Assembly (NCBI RefSeq): GCF_001570725.1
Contig: NZ_BCNV01000001.1
Coordinates: 2,356,001 to 2,420,000 of the forward strand
Direction: 5' to 3'
DNA: 64,000 nucleotides
Source: Paenibacillus amylolyticus
Lineage (GTDB): Bacteria > Bacillota > Bacilli > Paenibacillales > Paenibacillaceae
Both the position numbers and the translations under genes were made by a program. Numbering within the stretch: position 1 is the stretch's first letter; each line of letters starts with the position of its first letter. Below are positions 25,481 to 34,900 of the stretch, piece by piece. The notes under the pieces are model-generated. The model saw only the letters and a list, made by a program, of their open reading frames with translations, had not been told where the DNA came from and did no database searches.

Positions 25481-25608
25481 TCCTGCATCTAAACTTAAGC
25501 CTGAATAGGTAACGTTACAAGATTGGTACATTTCTGTTATGAGACTAACAAATGTTTTATTTATAATCACTTCATAAGAACAAATCACACATTTATGGAG
25601 GGATCATG

Positions 25609-26304
25609 ATGAAGTTAACAAAGAAAGCTGCAGGTTTTATCGTACTAGGTGCTTTACTAACGGTGGCATTGACGGGCTGTCAGTCCAATGATGCTACGCC
25701 CCCAACAACCGGACAGAACACAGCGAATGAACAGAGCAAAGGCGAAGGAGCAACAAATGCGAATGCTTCCGAAAGTTCTGAAGAAAAGGGTACTGAAGCT
25801 ATTAAAGAAGGTTCGATGGAGAAGGAAGGCAATGTGGTGCTGAAGGAGCTTGCCTTTGTCTATAATGAGCACACCATCGCGATTTCGGATACAGCGAATG
25901 AAGAGCAGATGGAACAGATGCTGGGTAAACCGGATAACCTGAAATCCCATACGTACAGTGCTGATGATGGAACAAACATGGATACGTTAATCGGTTTTAC
26001 AGAAAAGGTTTATACGTATCCTGGTCTGGAGATTAAAACAATCAGTATACCAGAGGGAAAACAAGACTCCATTTTTCATATCGAAATCACAGATCCTAAG
26101 TACACGACAGTGCGAAACATTAAAGCAGGAGATAGCCTGGAGACACTCAAAAACGCCTACCCTGAGGGTAAACTGGTTGGTGATGGAGCCCCAAATGAGG
26201 AGGATGACTTCCGTTACGAGCCATCCAATTATGTGGATGTGATGTCGTTCCATATCAAGGATGCCAAGGTGGAGAGCATTCAGATCTACAGCCTTCTGGA
26301 CTAA
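25609..26304 (+). CDS. Secreted lipoprotein of unknown function
   Basis: The 231-residue protein has a lipoprotein signal peptide with lipobox LTGC, a low-complexity linker of about 45 residues rich in Asn, Glu and Ser, and a C-terminal domain of about 150 residues (EEQMEQMLGKPDNLKS, ITDPKYTTVRNIKAGDSLETLKNAYP). The double pattern of a threshold-like loop before G(K/D)P..., repeated around AGDSLETLKNAYP, recalls BLIP/SmpA-like or DUF4309-type folds, but I cannot assign a family. Start 25609 fits GGAGGG better than 25606. It follows the two-component genes by 128 nt and may be a target or accessory of that system. Confidence 0.75.
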   Translation: MKLTKKAAGFIVLGALLTVALTGCQSNDATPPTTGQNTANEQSKGEGATNANASESSEEKGTEAIKEGSMEKEGNVVLKELAFVYNEHTIAISDTANEEQMEQMLGKPDNLKSHTYSADDGTNMDTLIGFTEKVYTYPGLEIKTISIPEGKQDSIFHIEITDPKYTTVRNIKAGDSLETLKNAYPEGKLVGDGAPNEEDDFRYEPSNYVDVMSFHIKDAKVESIQIYSLLD

Positions 26305-26371
26305 TATTTAGGAATCGATGTTGGTAAGGCATTCATACGATTCACCTTTAACACCTGAATAAAAATGAGAA

Positions 26372-26419
26372 GTTAACCCTCATATATCCTGAAAAGGAGC
26401 ATTGAGGGTTAACGTAGTT
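26372..26419 (+). terminator. Terminator of the lipoprotein gene
   Basis: GTTAACCCTCA (26372-26382) pairs perfectly with TGAGGGTTAAC (26403-26413), followed by GTAGTTTT. Confidence 0.6.
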
Positions 26420-26434
26420 TTAGGACTTTTAATG

Positions 26435-26550
26435 AAGCACTACTTGGGCAAATGCAGAGGTAAAGATTTTTGGAACACCAAAACCATCGAACGCCTTGGG
26501 GTGCCGTCTATTATGATGACAGATGGCCCTCATGGACTTCGAAAACAAGA
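26435..26550 (+). pseudogene. GH3 beta-glucosidase N-terminal fragment
   Basis: The frame through 26456-26540 encodes [17 protein letters not shown] and [14 protein letters not shown], the strongly conserved N-terminal block of GH3 beta-glucosidases (about residues 20-55 of a normal 700-900-residue enzyme). Sequence upstream and downstream is not GH3. The homology stops at about 26550, exactly where an LPMO sequence begins in another frame. It is a remnant with no start signal and no active site. Confidence 0.8.
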
Positions 26551-27578
26551 GGGGAGCGTTGACAGCGCCACATGCAAAAAAAGAATGGAAATATTACAAA
26601 ACCAAGAAAGACTGGAACCCTAATGCTCCGATTGAGCGTAAGGATTTAGAACTGTTTTGTACCTATAGTGATGGCGGAAAATTGCCAGAGAAATCGGTCT
26701 CACATCAATGTGAAATACCAGCAGACCGTGCCGGTTATCATGTTATCCTCGGCGTTTGGGAAATCGCTGATACTGGCAATGCCTTTTATCAAGTACTTGA
26801 CGTAAATTTAACGAAATCGGTTAGTGGAAATGGATCAAACACCGATGCCAACAGCACCAACGAATTTAAAAGCAAGCAATATCACGACAAAATCACTACA
26901 CTTAGCTGGCATCCTTCGACTGATAATGTAAGTGTAATGAGTTATGAACTTTTTCAAAATGGACATAAGATTGCGACTATTCCAGGAACATCTGTATCCT
27001 ATGATGTAAGTGGATTAAGTCAAGGAAAAACTTATACCTATGCGTTAAAAGCGATTGATGCTGCAGGTAATGAATCACTTCTCAGTTTGGAGATTACGGT
27101 GCAGACAACTTCTGCAACCATACCTGACACTTCAACTCCAACGGCTCCAAGCAATCTTCACGCACATAACGTAAGTGCAGCATCAGTAAATCTGATGTGG
27201 TCCAGTTCAATGGATAATGTGGCCGTTAGTAGCTACGACATTTACCAAGGTTCAGAGCGGATCGCTACTGTAAATGGAACCGTGACAAGTTATGAGGTTG
27301 CTGGTTTGAAATCAAGCTCGACATATACATTTTCAATTAAAGCCAAGGATTCTGCTGGAAATGTATCTGCAGCGAGTAACGTGATTACAGTTACTACACT
27401 TGAGTCATCTCCTCCAGTTGTAGAACCGGATGTACCTAAGACTTGGGCTAAGAATACGTCATACCACATCGGGGATCGCGTTATTTATAAAGGGGTCATT
27501 TATACTTGCCGTCAAGCTCACACATCAATATACACTTGGACTCCTTCCGAAGTCCTTGCATTGTGGTTGCCGGAATAG
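26551..27578 (+). pseudogene. Beheaded AA10 lytic polysaccharide monooxygenase with FN3 and chitin-binding domains
   Basis: The frame encodes only the C-terminal half of an AA10 domain ([16 protein letters not shown], then HQCEIPADRAGYHVILGVWEIADTGNAFYQV), two fibronectin type III domains (each with the DAAGN or DSAGN turn) and a C-terminal CBM5/12 chitin-binding module (WAKNTSYHIGDRVIYKG, then WTPS). The signal peptide and the N-terminal His of the copper histidine brace are gone, so it cannot be an active LPMO. It is joined at about 26550 to a GH3 fragment in a different frame. The surviving part is fully open up to TAG 27578, suggesting a recent deletion. Confidence 0.85.
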
Positions 27579-27585
27579 TCGATAG

Positions 27586-27618
27586 TCACTCAGGATTTGT
27601 TCCTGAGTGATTTTTTTT
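27586..27618 (+). terminator. Terminator of the former LPMO gene
   Basis: TCACTCAGGA (27586-27595) and TCCTGAGTGA (27601-27610) form a 10-bp stem with a 5-nt loop, followed by T8. Confidence 0.9.
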
Positions 27619-27775
27619 GATGAGCACTCATCAGGATCTAGAGACAGTTTAAGTACAAATGTTTATTTTTGCTTAGTCGGGTGAACATATGAATATAAAA
27701 TGTCGTTTGAGAATTCTATTCTCATCTAAAATAGACAAATTTTTAGTTAATCCACTTAATAAAGGAGTATGGATC

Positions 27776-28559
27776 ATGAGTAAACGTTTTGAATCAAAAG
27801 TTGTTTTAATCACTGGAGCAGGCTCAGGTCTTGGACAATCAGCTGCAATTGAAATCGCAAAAGAGGGTGCCAAGCTTTCTCTCGTTGACCTTAATCAACC
27901 TGCACTTGAAGAGATCAAGAAATTGATTCTTGAAGTTGCACCTGAGGCAGAAGTTCTTCTTCTTACTGCTGATGTGTCTGATGAGCAAGCTGTTCAAAAA
28001 TATGTAGATGATACGATTCAAAAGTTTGGTCGCATCGATGGCTTCTACAACAATGCAGGTATCGAAGGTACTCAGGCTCCTACAGTCGAATATAACAGTA
28101 AAGTGTTTGACAAAGTCATTGACATTAACCTTAAAGGTGTCTTTTATGGCATGAAATACGTTCTTCCTGTATGAAAGAGCAACAATCCGGTTCCGTTGTC
28201 AATGTCGCCTCTGTTGGCGGGATTCGCGGAGTTCTGAATCAGGCAGCGTATGTCGCAAGTAAACACGTTGTATCGGGTATGACGAAAAATGCAGCAATCG
28301 AGTACGCACAATATAACCTGAGCATCAATGCTATCGCTCCAGGGGCGATTATGACTGCAATGGTTGTCGGTTCCCTTAAACAAATTGGTGGCGAAGAAGG
28401 ATGGGAAGAAGCCGGCAAAGAATTTGTTAGCATAAACCCTAAGAGACGTTTGGTAAACCTGAAGAAGTAGGTCGTCTTGTTGCCTTCCTGCTATCCGGCG
28501 AATCCGAATTTATTAATGGTGCTGTCATTCCAATTGAACCAGTACTAATAACTTGTTGA
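27776..28559 (+). pseudogene. SDR dehydrogenase with two frameshifts
   Basis: Starting at ATG 27776 (AAAGGAG upstream), the protein has TGAGSGLG, NNAGIEGT and INLKGVFYGMKYVLP, then shifts frame at about 28170 (one base missing), continues with NVASVGGIRG, the catalytic YVASK and INAIAPGAI, and shifts again at about 28450 (one base missing) to PEEVGRLVAFLLSGESEFINGAVIPI. The final residues (EPVLITC) do not match the usual GGQS-type ending, so the 3' end is also altered. The full product would be about 255 residues (glucose 1-dehydrogenase-like SDR). Two independent frameshifts argue for a true pseudogene; resequencing would exclude error. Confidence 0.85.
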
Positions 28560-28606
28560 CTCTTCTTTGGCAATGTAATGATGGAGGAAACCTACAATGA
28601 AGAATA

Positions 28607-28642
28607 AGAGCAGGTCATCCAAAAGATGGCTCGCTCTTTTTT
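28607..28642 (+). terminator. Terminator downstream of the SDR pseudogene
   Basis: AGAGC-A-GGTCATC (28607-28619) pairs with GATGGCT-C-GCTCT (28625-28637), with one internal mismatch and two G-T pairs, then T6. Confidence 0.65.
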
Positions 28643-28653
28643 GCGTAAATATC

Positions 28654-28767
28654 TTGAAAGTAAACGGTATTAATCTCGCCTATGACAGTTATGGCAACGA
28701 AAAGGACGAAACCATTCTACTGATTGCCGGGCTTGGAACCCGAATGATCCGTTGGACCGTTCCATAA
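28654..28767 (+). pseudogene. Alpha/beta-hydrolase N-terminal fragment
   Basis: The frame encodes KVNGINLAYDSYGNEKDETILLIAGLG and MIRWTVP before a stop at 28765. This matches the first 35 residues of an alpha/beta-hydrolase of about 290 residues; the nucleophile elbow and the rest are missing. The apparent ATG at 28597 lies inside a terminator hairpin and is not the natural start. Confidence 0.7.
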
Positions 28768-28915
28768 AATGTGTCTCTGATAATGTTGTTCCCGCTATTG
28801 CATCTGGAAATCTTATAAACAGACCCGGGCTTAAGAGAAATGAACTGTAACTAGTGTGACATAGTATGATTTGAATCCGTCATTCAGTCGTATACCTAAT
28901 ATAAATATTTACCTC

Positions 28916-28946
28916 TTGCATAAAGAACATGTGTTCGGTTTATAAT
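28916..28946 (+). promoter_or_regulatory. LexA (DinR) box and promoter of the uvrX operon
   Basis: AGAACATGTGTTCG at 28924-28937 matches the Gram-positive SOS box CGAACRNRYGTTYG at all conserved positions except the first base. It lies between TTGCAT (28916-28921) and TATAAT (28941-28946), so LexA would cover the promoter. Confidence 0.8.
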
Positions 28947-28987
28947 ATATACAAACTTACGTTCTCGAATGTACAGGAGTGATTTCA

Positions 28988-30229
28988 GTGTGGACTAAGC
29001 AGCGAACCATCATGCTCATTGATATGCAGAGCTTTTATGCTTCAGTCGAAAAGGCAAAAATGCCCCAATACAAAAATAGACCACTCGCCGTTGCAGGCGA
29101 TCCAGCAAGACGTTCTGGCATTATCCTTGCCGCTTGTCCATTAGCCAAAGCAAAGGGGGTATCTACCGCGGAACCACTCTGGAAGTCTCTTCAGAAGTGC
29201 CCTGAACTGATCATTGTAAAACCTCACATGCAAGAATACATTGAAGTTTCCACCCAAATCATGTCCATTATTGAGGAATTCACCGATCTGGTTGAGCCAT
29301 ACAGTATAGACGAATTATTCGCTGACTTCACAGGATCTATGCATTTATTTGGTGATGATCCAATCGATTTGGCCAAACAAATTCAAGACAAAATCTACAA
29401 TGAAACAGGCGTTTACGCCAGAGCGGGCATCGGTGAAAACAAAATTATCAGTAAATTGTGCTGCGATATGATTGCTAAAAAAGCAGAAGGTGGTATTTTT
29501 CACTTAAAGAAAGAGGAGTTACATCTTCACATTGGTGATAAGCCCATCCGCGATATGTGGGGGATTGGCTCAAGAATGGAAAAACATCTATGGAAGATGG
29601 GCATCCGAACCATTAAAGACCTGGCGAATACGCCTCTTTCCAAATTAAGAAGCAAGTGGGGTGTTAATGGAGAAGTCATCTGGAGAGTTGCCAATGGACT
29701 CGACAATTCGCCGGTAACCGTCAACACACACAGTACACAAAAGGATATTGGAAACGGAATGACCCTTCCCAGAGATTTCACAGAAGCATGGGAAATCGAA
29801 GTGGTTATTCTCGATATCTGTACAGAAGTGTGCAGAAGAGCCCGTAAAAAGGGGCTGATGGGTAGTGTCATATCTGTGAGTGTATCGGGAGCAGATTTTG
29901 ATCACCCAACTGGTTTTCACAGGCAGGTTAAACTGTTTGATCCTACAAACATAACCGTTGATGTGTGCAAGATAGCCAAACGCATATTCCATCAACATTG
30001 GGATGGGCAACCTGTGCGCCGTGTAGGCGTATCCCTGTCTCAATTATCCGACGCGGATACATATCAACTATCTTTCTTTGATGATCAAGAGCAAAAACGA
30101 GCCATTGATCAGGTGATGGATAACATCAAGGATCGATATGGCGACATTGCCATTCTTCGAGCGAGCTCCATTACCGCTGCGGGCCAAGCGATCGATCGAG
30201 CATCTAAAATTGGGGGGCATTACAAATGA
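28988..30229 (+). CDS. uvrX: Y-family DNA polymerase (UvrX/ImpB-MucB type)
   Basis: The 413-residue protein shows the Y-polymerase motifs: MLIDMQSFYASVE with the first metal-binding Asp, then YSIDELFADFTG carrying the catalytic SxDE, then the thumb domain with helix-hairpin-helix sequence (MWGIGSRMEKHLWKMGI) and a C-terminal little-finger domain. It matches UvrX of SP-beta and plasmid relatives, used for translesion synthesis under SOS. Start GTG 28988 is preferred over GTG 28979 because AGGAG lies 8 nt before it. It is followed by yolD-like and a third gene with 4-nt overlaps, and preceded by a LexA box. Confidence 0.88.
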   Translation: MWTKQRTIMLIDMQSFYASVEKAKMPQYKNRPLAVAGDPARRSGIILAACPLAKAKGVSTAEPLWKSLQKCPELIIVKPHMQEYIEVSTQIMSIIEEFTDLVEPYSIDELFADFTGSMHLFGDDPIDLAKQIQDKIYNETGVYARAGIGENKIISKLCCDMIAKKAEGGIFHLKKEELHLHIGDKPIRDMWGIGSRMEKHLWKMGIRTIKDLANTPLSKLRSKWGVNGEVIWRVANGLDNSPVTVNTHSTQKDIGNGMTLPRDFTEAWEIEVVILDICTEVCRRARKKGLMGSVISVSVSGADFDHPTGFHRQVKLFDPTNITVDVCKIAKRIFHQHWDGQPVRRVGVSLSQLSDADTYQLSFFDDQEQKRAIDQVMDNIKDRYGDIAILRASSITAAGQAIDRASKIGGHYK

Positions 30230-30576
30230 GCAAAAAACTGGAGGCCAATGGATTGTGGGAATCGAGCCGCATGATGCTTCCACAACATAAAGAACGAATT
30301 ATACAGCATCGTACTCAAATTCATTACCAAGCGAAACCTCTGATTCATGAAGATGAGTGGGAGATTATCACTCAACATATAGATATGTCCCTCAACTATA
30401 CTTTACAAGCCACCTTTGAAGTGTTTCATGAGGCAGGCAATCGGTATATACACGGGATCGTCACTTCAGTCAGTGCCTTTGGAAAGAAAATCAAAATTGA
30501 AATGGATAATGGATTTGAATGGGTCGATTTTGATCAATTGGTCACTGTAAAGTTTGAAGAAGGAGGTGTACAGTGA
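30226..30576 (+). CDS. YolD-like protein
   Basis: This 116-residue protein belongs to the YolD-like family, which is habitually encoded directly downstream of uvrX/yqjW-type polymerases. The pattern is visible in the N-terminal LEANGLWESSRMMLPQHKERI and in the later YIHGIVTSVSAFGKKIKIE...WVDFDQLV, which resembles an RNA/DNA-binding beta barrel. The start overlaps the polymerase stop by 4 nt (ATGA). The family is proposed to assist or modulate the polymerase; its mechanism is unknown. Confidence 0.88.
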   Translation: MSKKLEANGLWESSRMMLPQHKERIIQHRTQIHYQAKPLIHEDEWEIITQHIDMSLNYTLQATFEVFHEAGNRYIHGIVTSVSAFGKKIKIEMDNGFEWVDFDQLVTVKFEEGGVQ

Positions 30577-30941
30577 GACAAACTTCTGAGGAACTTGCAC
30601 TCGTCAAGAGGCTGGTAGAACTTCCATATCTTTTAGGTGCTCTGGAGGTAGATAAGCATAAAATATACGCTTCAAACTTTAAGATGAAATCGGTGTATAT
30701 TGATTACCTGGACGGTACTCAAAAGAAAATTGCTTTAGAGATGTACAAGTCGAAACAAAGGCTAAAGAAACATCATATTAAAATCATAGATGAAAAGAGA
30801 TCTGAGCTGAGTTTAACGGTAGACTATTCGGTAAGAGGTTACCTTCACAAAATGACATTATTGTGGAGCAAAGTGAAAGTGGATGTAACCTTAATGCTTA
30901 CTGAACATATGAGCGTTGATATTACTGATATGCCAAGATAA
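30573..30941 (+). CDS. Unknown 122-residue protein of the uvrX-yolD operon
   Basis: GTG 30573 overlaps the yolD stop by 4 nt and has GAAGGAGG upstream, so it is translationally coupled to the SOS genes. The product is basic (many Lys), with no membrane segment or signal peptide; it begins TSEELALVKRLVELPYLLG and contains DGTQKKIALEMYK. I do not recognise a family. Its position in a LexA-regulated operon suggests a role in the SOS response or as a partner of the polymerase or YolD, by association only. The terminator at 31032 ends the operon. Confidence 0.75.
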   Translation: MRQTSEELALVKRLVELPYLLGALEVDKHKIYASNFKMKSVYIDYLDGTQKKIALEMYKSKQRLKKHHIKIIDEKRSELSLTVDYSVRGYLHKMTLLWSKVKVDVTLMLTEHMSVDITDMPR

Positions 30942-31031
30942 ACATAGAGTTAGAGCAGAATACGGTATATAACGGTATAGGGTGGATATAATACAGCTAT
31001 AACCATTGTTTTCTTCTCCGGATTTGGGTAA

Positions 31032-31065
31032 ACCGACCTTTGAAATTGAAGGGTCGGTATTTTTT
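31032..31065 (+). terminator. Terminator of the uvrX operon
   Basis: ACCGACC (31032-31038) pairs with GGTCGGT (31052-31058), with further TT/AA pairs, followed by ATTTTTT. Confidence 0.85.
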
Positions 31066-31123
31066 GTCTCTAATTTTGAGATTGACATATTAAACCATAC
31101 AAAATAAGAGAAATCACGAGGCA

Positions 31124-31154
31124 TATACATACATACATACATATATATACATAT
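31124..31154. repeat. Short ACAT/AT tandem repeat
   Basis: About five ACAT-like units pass into an AT-repeat. It lies in the 385-bp gap 30942-31326, where no gene is supported. The tract is a possible slippage site. Confidence 0.6.
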
Positions 31155-31326
31155 TTATCCATATTATCGCGACTGAAAAAAGCATGTATCCTTCAGAGGA
31201 GTGGTATGAACATATCTGGATTAGCACGGCATCGTTCCGTTATCTTGACAGCCAGGCGTATTATAATACAACGTTGAATAAGAGTAGTGTGTTGGTGTCG
31301 TCTTAAGAATGTTTTCTGTGGAAGAT

Positions 31327-31518
31327 ATGGACTACAATTCACGGAAGGAAGAGGTGTATGTGACGAAACAGTTCCGTAACTGTACCATAGCGGCGGCCGA
31401 GCTGCATACCCGTTACAAGGATCGCAAGGGATGTCTGGGCATTCACGTCTCCTTGGCTGACTCGGATGAAGCCGAACCAATTCGGCGAGCCCTGATTGAT
31501 GCACATGCCCAGTGGTAA
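31327..31518 (+). pseudogene. Chimeric remnant of an RCC1-type gene
   Basis: The first 85 or so bases match the start of the RCC1 gene at 48874 almost base for base (MDYNSRKEEVYVTKQFRNCTIAA against MGYNSRKETVFEMKRFRNCTIAA). After the next residues (ELHT) the sequence switches to an unrelated 36-residue ending (RYKDRKGCLGIHVSLAD... to HAQW). No RCC1 repeat is complete. The good RBS of the intact copy (GAGGAGG) is reduced here to GTGGAAG. The donor of the second half is unknown. Confidence 0.7.
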
Positions 31519-31533
31519 ATCTATATAACGTTT

Positions 31534-31574
31534 AGAATTGAGGGCGCTGAAGGTTAGCGCCCTCAATTCTTTTA
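31534..31574 (+). terminator. Strong terminator hairpin, 15-bp stem
   Basis: AGAATTGAGGGCGCT (31534-31548) and AGCGCCCTCAATTCT (31556-31570) pair perfectly around a 7-nt loop and are followed by TTTT. It follows the chimeric remnant. Confidence 0.85.
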
Positions 31575-31615
31575 AAGTGGGTTCTTCAGCTATCGCGGGG
31601 AACCTTATCATAATG

Positions 31616-31636
31616 TCTTGTCCCGAGCCAAGGACA
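31616..31636. repeat. Degenerate piece of the dispersed repeat, copy G
   Basis: TCTTGTCCCGAGCCAAGGAC has the same form as the right-hand part of copies B and E: CTTGTCC and GGACA around a CC-A loop. The left hairpin of the family is missing. Confidence 0.5.
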
Positions 31637-31639
31637 CTT

Positions 31640-31980
31640 TTGATTGTACGTACCCAACTAATGGTAACATTTGAATTCAAAATCAAGGAGATGCACTGAC
31701 TCCCGAATTAGCGCTTTTCAACAACCGTCTTTAATTTACATTTGTAATCATTCGGTTTAAAAATAATCAAGAAATCATTAGATAGACTTAAATAAAAGTT
31801 GTTATTTTCAATTAACCAGCCATACAATGTGCAAATGTAAACTTAAATAGATATAAACATATAAAATAATGTTCATTTATCTAAAAAAAAATTTGACAAA
31901 TGAAAACGAGTGGATTATTTTGTTAAGAAGGAATGCATGTTAGACATCTTTTACAATTCCATTAGAAAAGAGGGTAAGGA
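31640..31980 (+). promoter_or_regulatory. AT-rich promoter region of the fructanase gene
   Basis: A TTGACA lies at 31893-31898, but the matching -10 is weak (GATTAT or TATTTT at about 31913-31922). A TGAAAACG half-site just after the -35 recalls the left half of a cre box; the right half does not fit. I saw no SacT/SacY-type antiterminator sequence. The rest is AT-rich without a gene. Confidence 0.45.
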
Positions 31981-34900
31981 ATGAAAGATAAATCTAGATT
32001 CACAATATGTCTTCTGATGGCAACGGGATTAGCTCTGACTTCAAACGGTATTTTTACATCTAACTCAATTGCGGCTGGTGCTGTGCTCGCTGATCAGGAA
32101 ACAAATAAACAGGCAAAGGAGGAGCTTGATATTTTTGAAAGCGCATCCAAACTAAACACTAATCTGATAGGCTGGCAAGTGAAAGGAAAAGGTGGATTAG
32201 AGGATACTTCAGAAGGAATCTTGCTGACTTCGCAGCCTAAAGAAAATGTAATGGCCATCTCAGAGACGGTGTCCGATGATTTTATCTATGAAGCTGATGT
32301 CATGATCAGGGATACGAAGGCAGACGCCACATTGTTGTTTCGTTCTAATGAGGATGGCTTTAACTCGTACATGCTGCAAATCGTTCCGGACGCAGGTCTG
32401 ATCCGGTTAAGAGATGCAACAAATGGAGATGGGAAATTAAAGGAGGAGCGTAAAGTTTCTGTTGAAATGGGGCAAATCTATCATCTCAAAGTGAAGGCAG
32501 TGGGTTCCTCGCTAAAAGTATATTGGGGTAATCAATATAAACCATTAATTGATGTTCAAGACATTTCGTATCAAAACGGAAAGCTTGGACTCCATGTATG
32601 GGATGGATCCGCCTTGTTTTCGAACATCGTAGTAAGTGATCTGAAAGGTAATTTGGGTACGGTGCTTTCTAGCAAGGGAAAATGGCAACCTGATATTAAC
32701 GGCAAAAGAGGGACGGTAGAACAGGAGAGCAAAGCACAGCAAATCTATAATAAAAATGCGACTGATATGGTGTATGAAGGGAATATCACCCTTCGTCCTG
32801 ATTCAATTGCAGCTCTCGCATTTCGATCTTCAACCGATGGAGCTGAAGGATATGAAGCTACTCTTACGAAGGAAGGAGATCAGGTCCGTGTAAGTTTGAC
32901 GAATACAACAGGAACAGTAATTGCAAGTTCGCAACGTACTTATCCGAGTCAGATGGGAGCCAAACATCATGTGGAAATCAAGGCAAAGGGAGATCGAATT
33001 CAGGTCTTCCTGGACGGATACACTACGGCCGCGATTGACGTGAAAGATTCAACCTACAGGAGTGGAAGTACCGGAATCGTCGTCAAAAAGGGGACGGCTT
33101 ACTTCCAGGATACTTATGTGACGGAACTGAGCCAATATTACAATGAGATATATCGTCCACAATATCATTACACGCCAATACGTGGTTCAGCGAGTGATCC
33201 GAATGGACTTGTCTACTTCGAAGGAGAATATCATCTCTTCCATCAGGATGGAGGAACATGGGCGCATGCGGTAAGTAAAGATATGCTGAACTGGAAACGG
33301 CTTCCGATTGCACTTCCCTGGAATGATCATGGTCATGTCTGGTCTGGATCGGCTGTTGCGGATATGACAAATGCATCTGGTTTATTCGGAGATTCAGGAG
33401 GCAAGGGCCTTATTGCATACTACACTTCCTTTAATCCGGATAGCCCGAATGGAAACCAGCGTATAGGTCTGGCTTACAGCAAAGACCAAGGTCGTACTTG
33501 GGAGTACTCGAAGGAACGCCCGATTGTGATCGAGAACCCAGGTAAGAGCGGAAATGAAGCTGGGAATTGGGATTTCCGCGATCCGAAAGTAATCCGTGAT
33601 GATGAGAATAACCGATGGGTTATGGTTGTGTCCGGAGGAGATCATATTCGTTTCTATACGTCAACGAATTTACTTGACTGGACATTTACAGATAATTGGG
33701 GATATGGGGATTACGTCCGCGGAGGCGTATGGGAATGCCCTGATTTGTTCCAGCTTCCGGTAGACGGAACGTCACAGAAGAAGTGGGTTATGATGATTAG
33801 TACAGGAGCGAATCCCAAAACAGGCGGATCAGATGCCGAGTATTTTATCGGTGATTTAACAGCCGATGGTAAATTCGTGAACGATAATCCGGCAGGTAAG
33901 GTGCTAAGAACAGATTTTGGTAAAGAATTTTACGCTTCGATGTCTTTCGCTAACATGCCTGATCATCGCACAGTGATGATGGCGTGGATGACGAATTGGG
34001 ACTATCCGTTCGCTTTCCCAACGTCCATTTGGAAAGGTGAACTGACCATTCCTAGGGAAGTATCATTGGTAAAGACCAAAGATGGAATCCGGATGGTGCA
34101 AAGCCCAATCAAAGAATTGGAATCACTGCGTAAACCTTTGTACTCTGCTTCTAACAAGTCGGTGAGTCCTTCTTCCGGGAATCTGTTAAAAGGTATTATT
34201 TCAGGTGCTTACGAAATTGAAGCTGAAATTGAAATCCCTGAAGCCAGCACAGTGACCGAGTTTGGCTTTAACATTCGTGAGGGTGCAAATCAGAAGACGG
34301 TCGTGGGTTATAAGGCAAGTGATAGTCGTATGTTTGTGGACCGAACTGCATCTGGTGAAACGGATTTTTCTAACCTTTTCAGTAAGAAACATGAAGCGCC
34401 TGCGCAAATGGAGAATAATCGGATCAAGATGCGTATTCTTGTGGATGAGTCATCTGTTGAAGCCTTTGGTAACGACGGCAAAGTCGTCTTTTCAGATGTT
34501 ATATTTCCGGATCCTGCTAGTAGAGCGATGAGTTTTTACGTGAAAGGTGGGAATGTAAACGTTGTTTCCTTGAAAGTACATCAACTTCAATCTGTCTGGA
34601 ATGAGGACATTCCTTCAAAAGCTCAAATAAAGATGGATACGAGAGTTCGGGAACTGGGGGTAGGAGAGTCGGATACACTGCAGGCGATGGTCGAGTATGG
34701 GCCAGGTCTAGGCGTTCAACCGCTGAAGTGGAATTCCAGTAATAACGAAGTAATAGCCATAGAGTTGGCAGACAATTCACATGCAGTTATTAAGGCGAAA
34801 AAAGAAGGAGAGTCCACAGTCACTGTATCTACTCCGAATGGTAAAACTTCCACTAGTGTGCTCGTTAAAGTCTCAGGTGGCGAGTTCCGGACAAACCTGA

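Noticed and set aside
28597..28653. ATG-started beginning for the alpha/beta-hydrolase fragment
   Set aside because: These codons lie within a terminator hairpin and its T-run; homology begins only at about 28657.
31893..31912. cre box in the fructanase promoter
   Set aside because: Only the left half (TGAAAACG) fits; the right half mismatches at most conserved positions.
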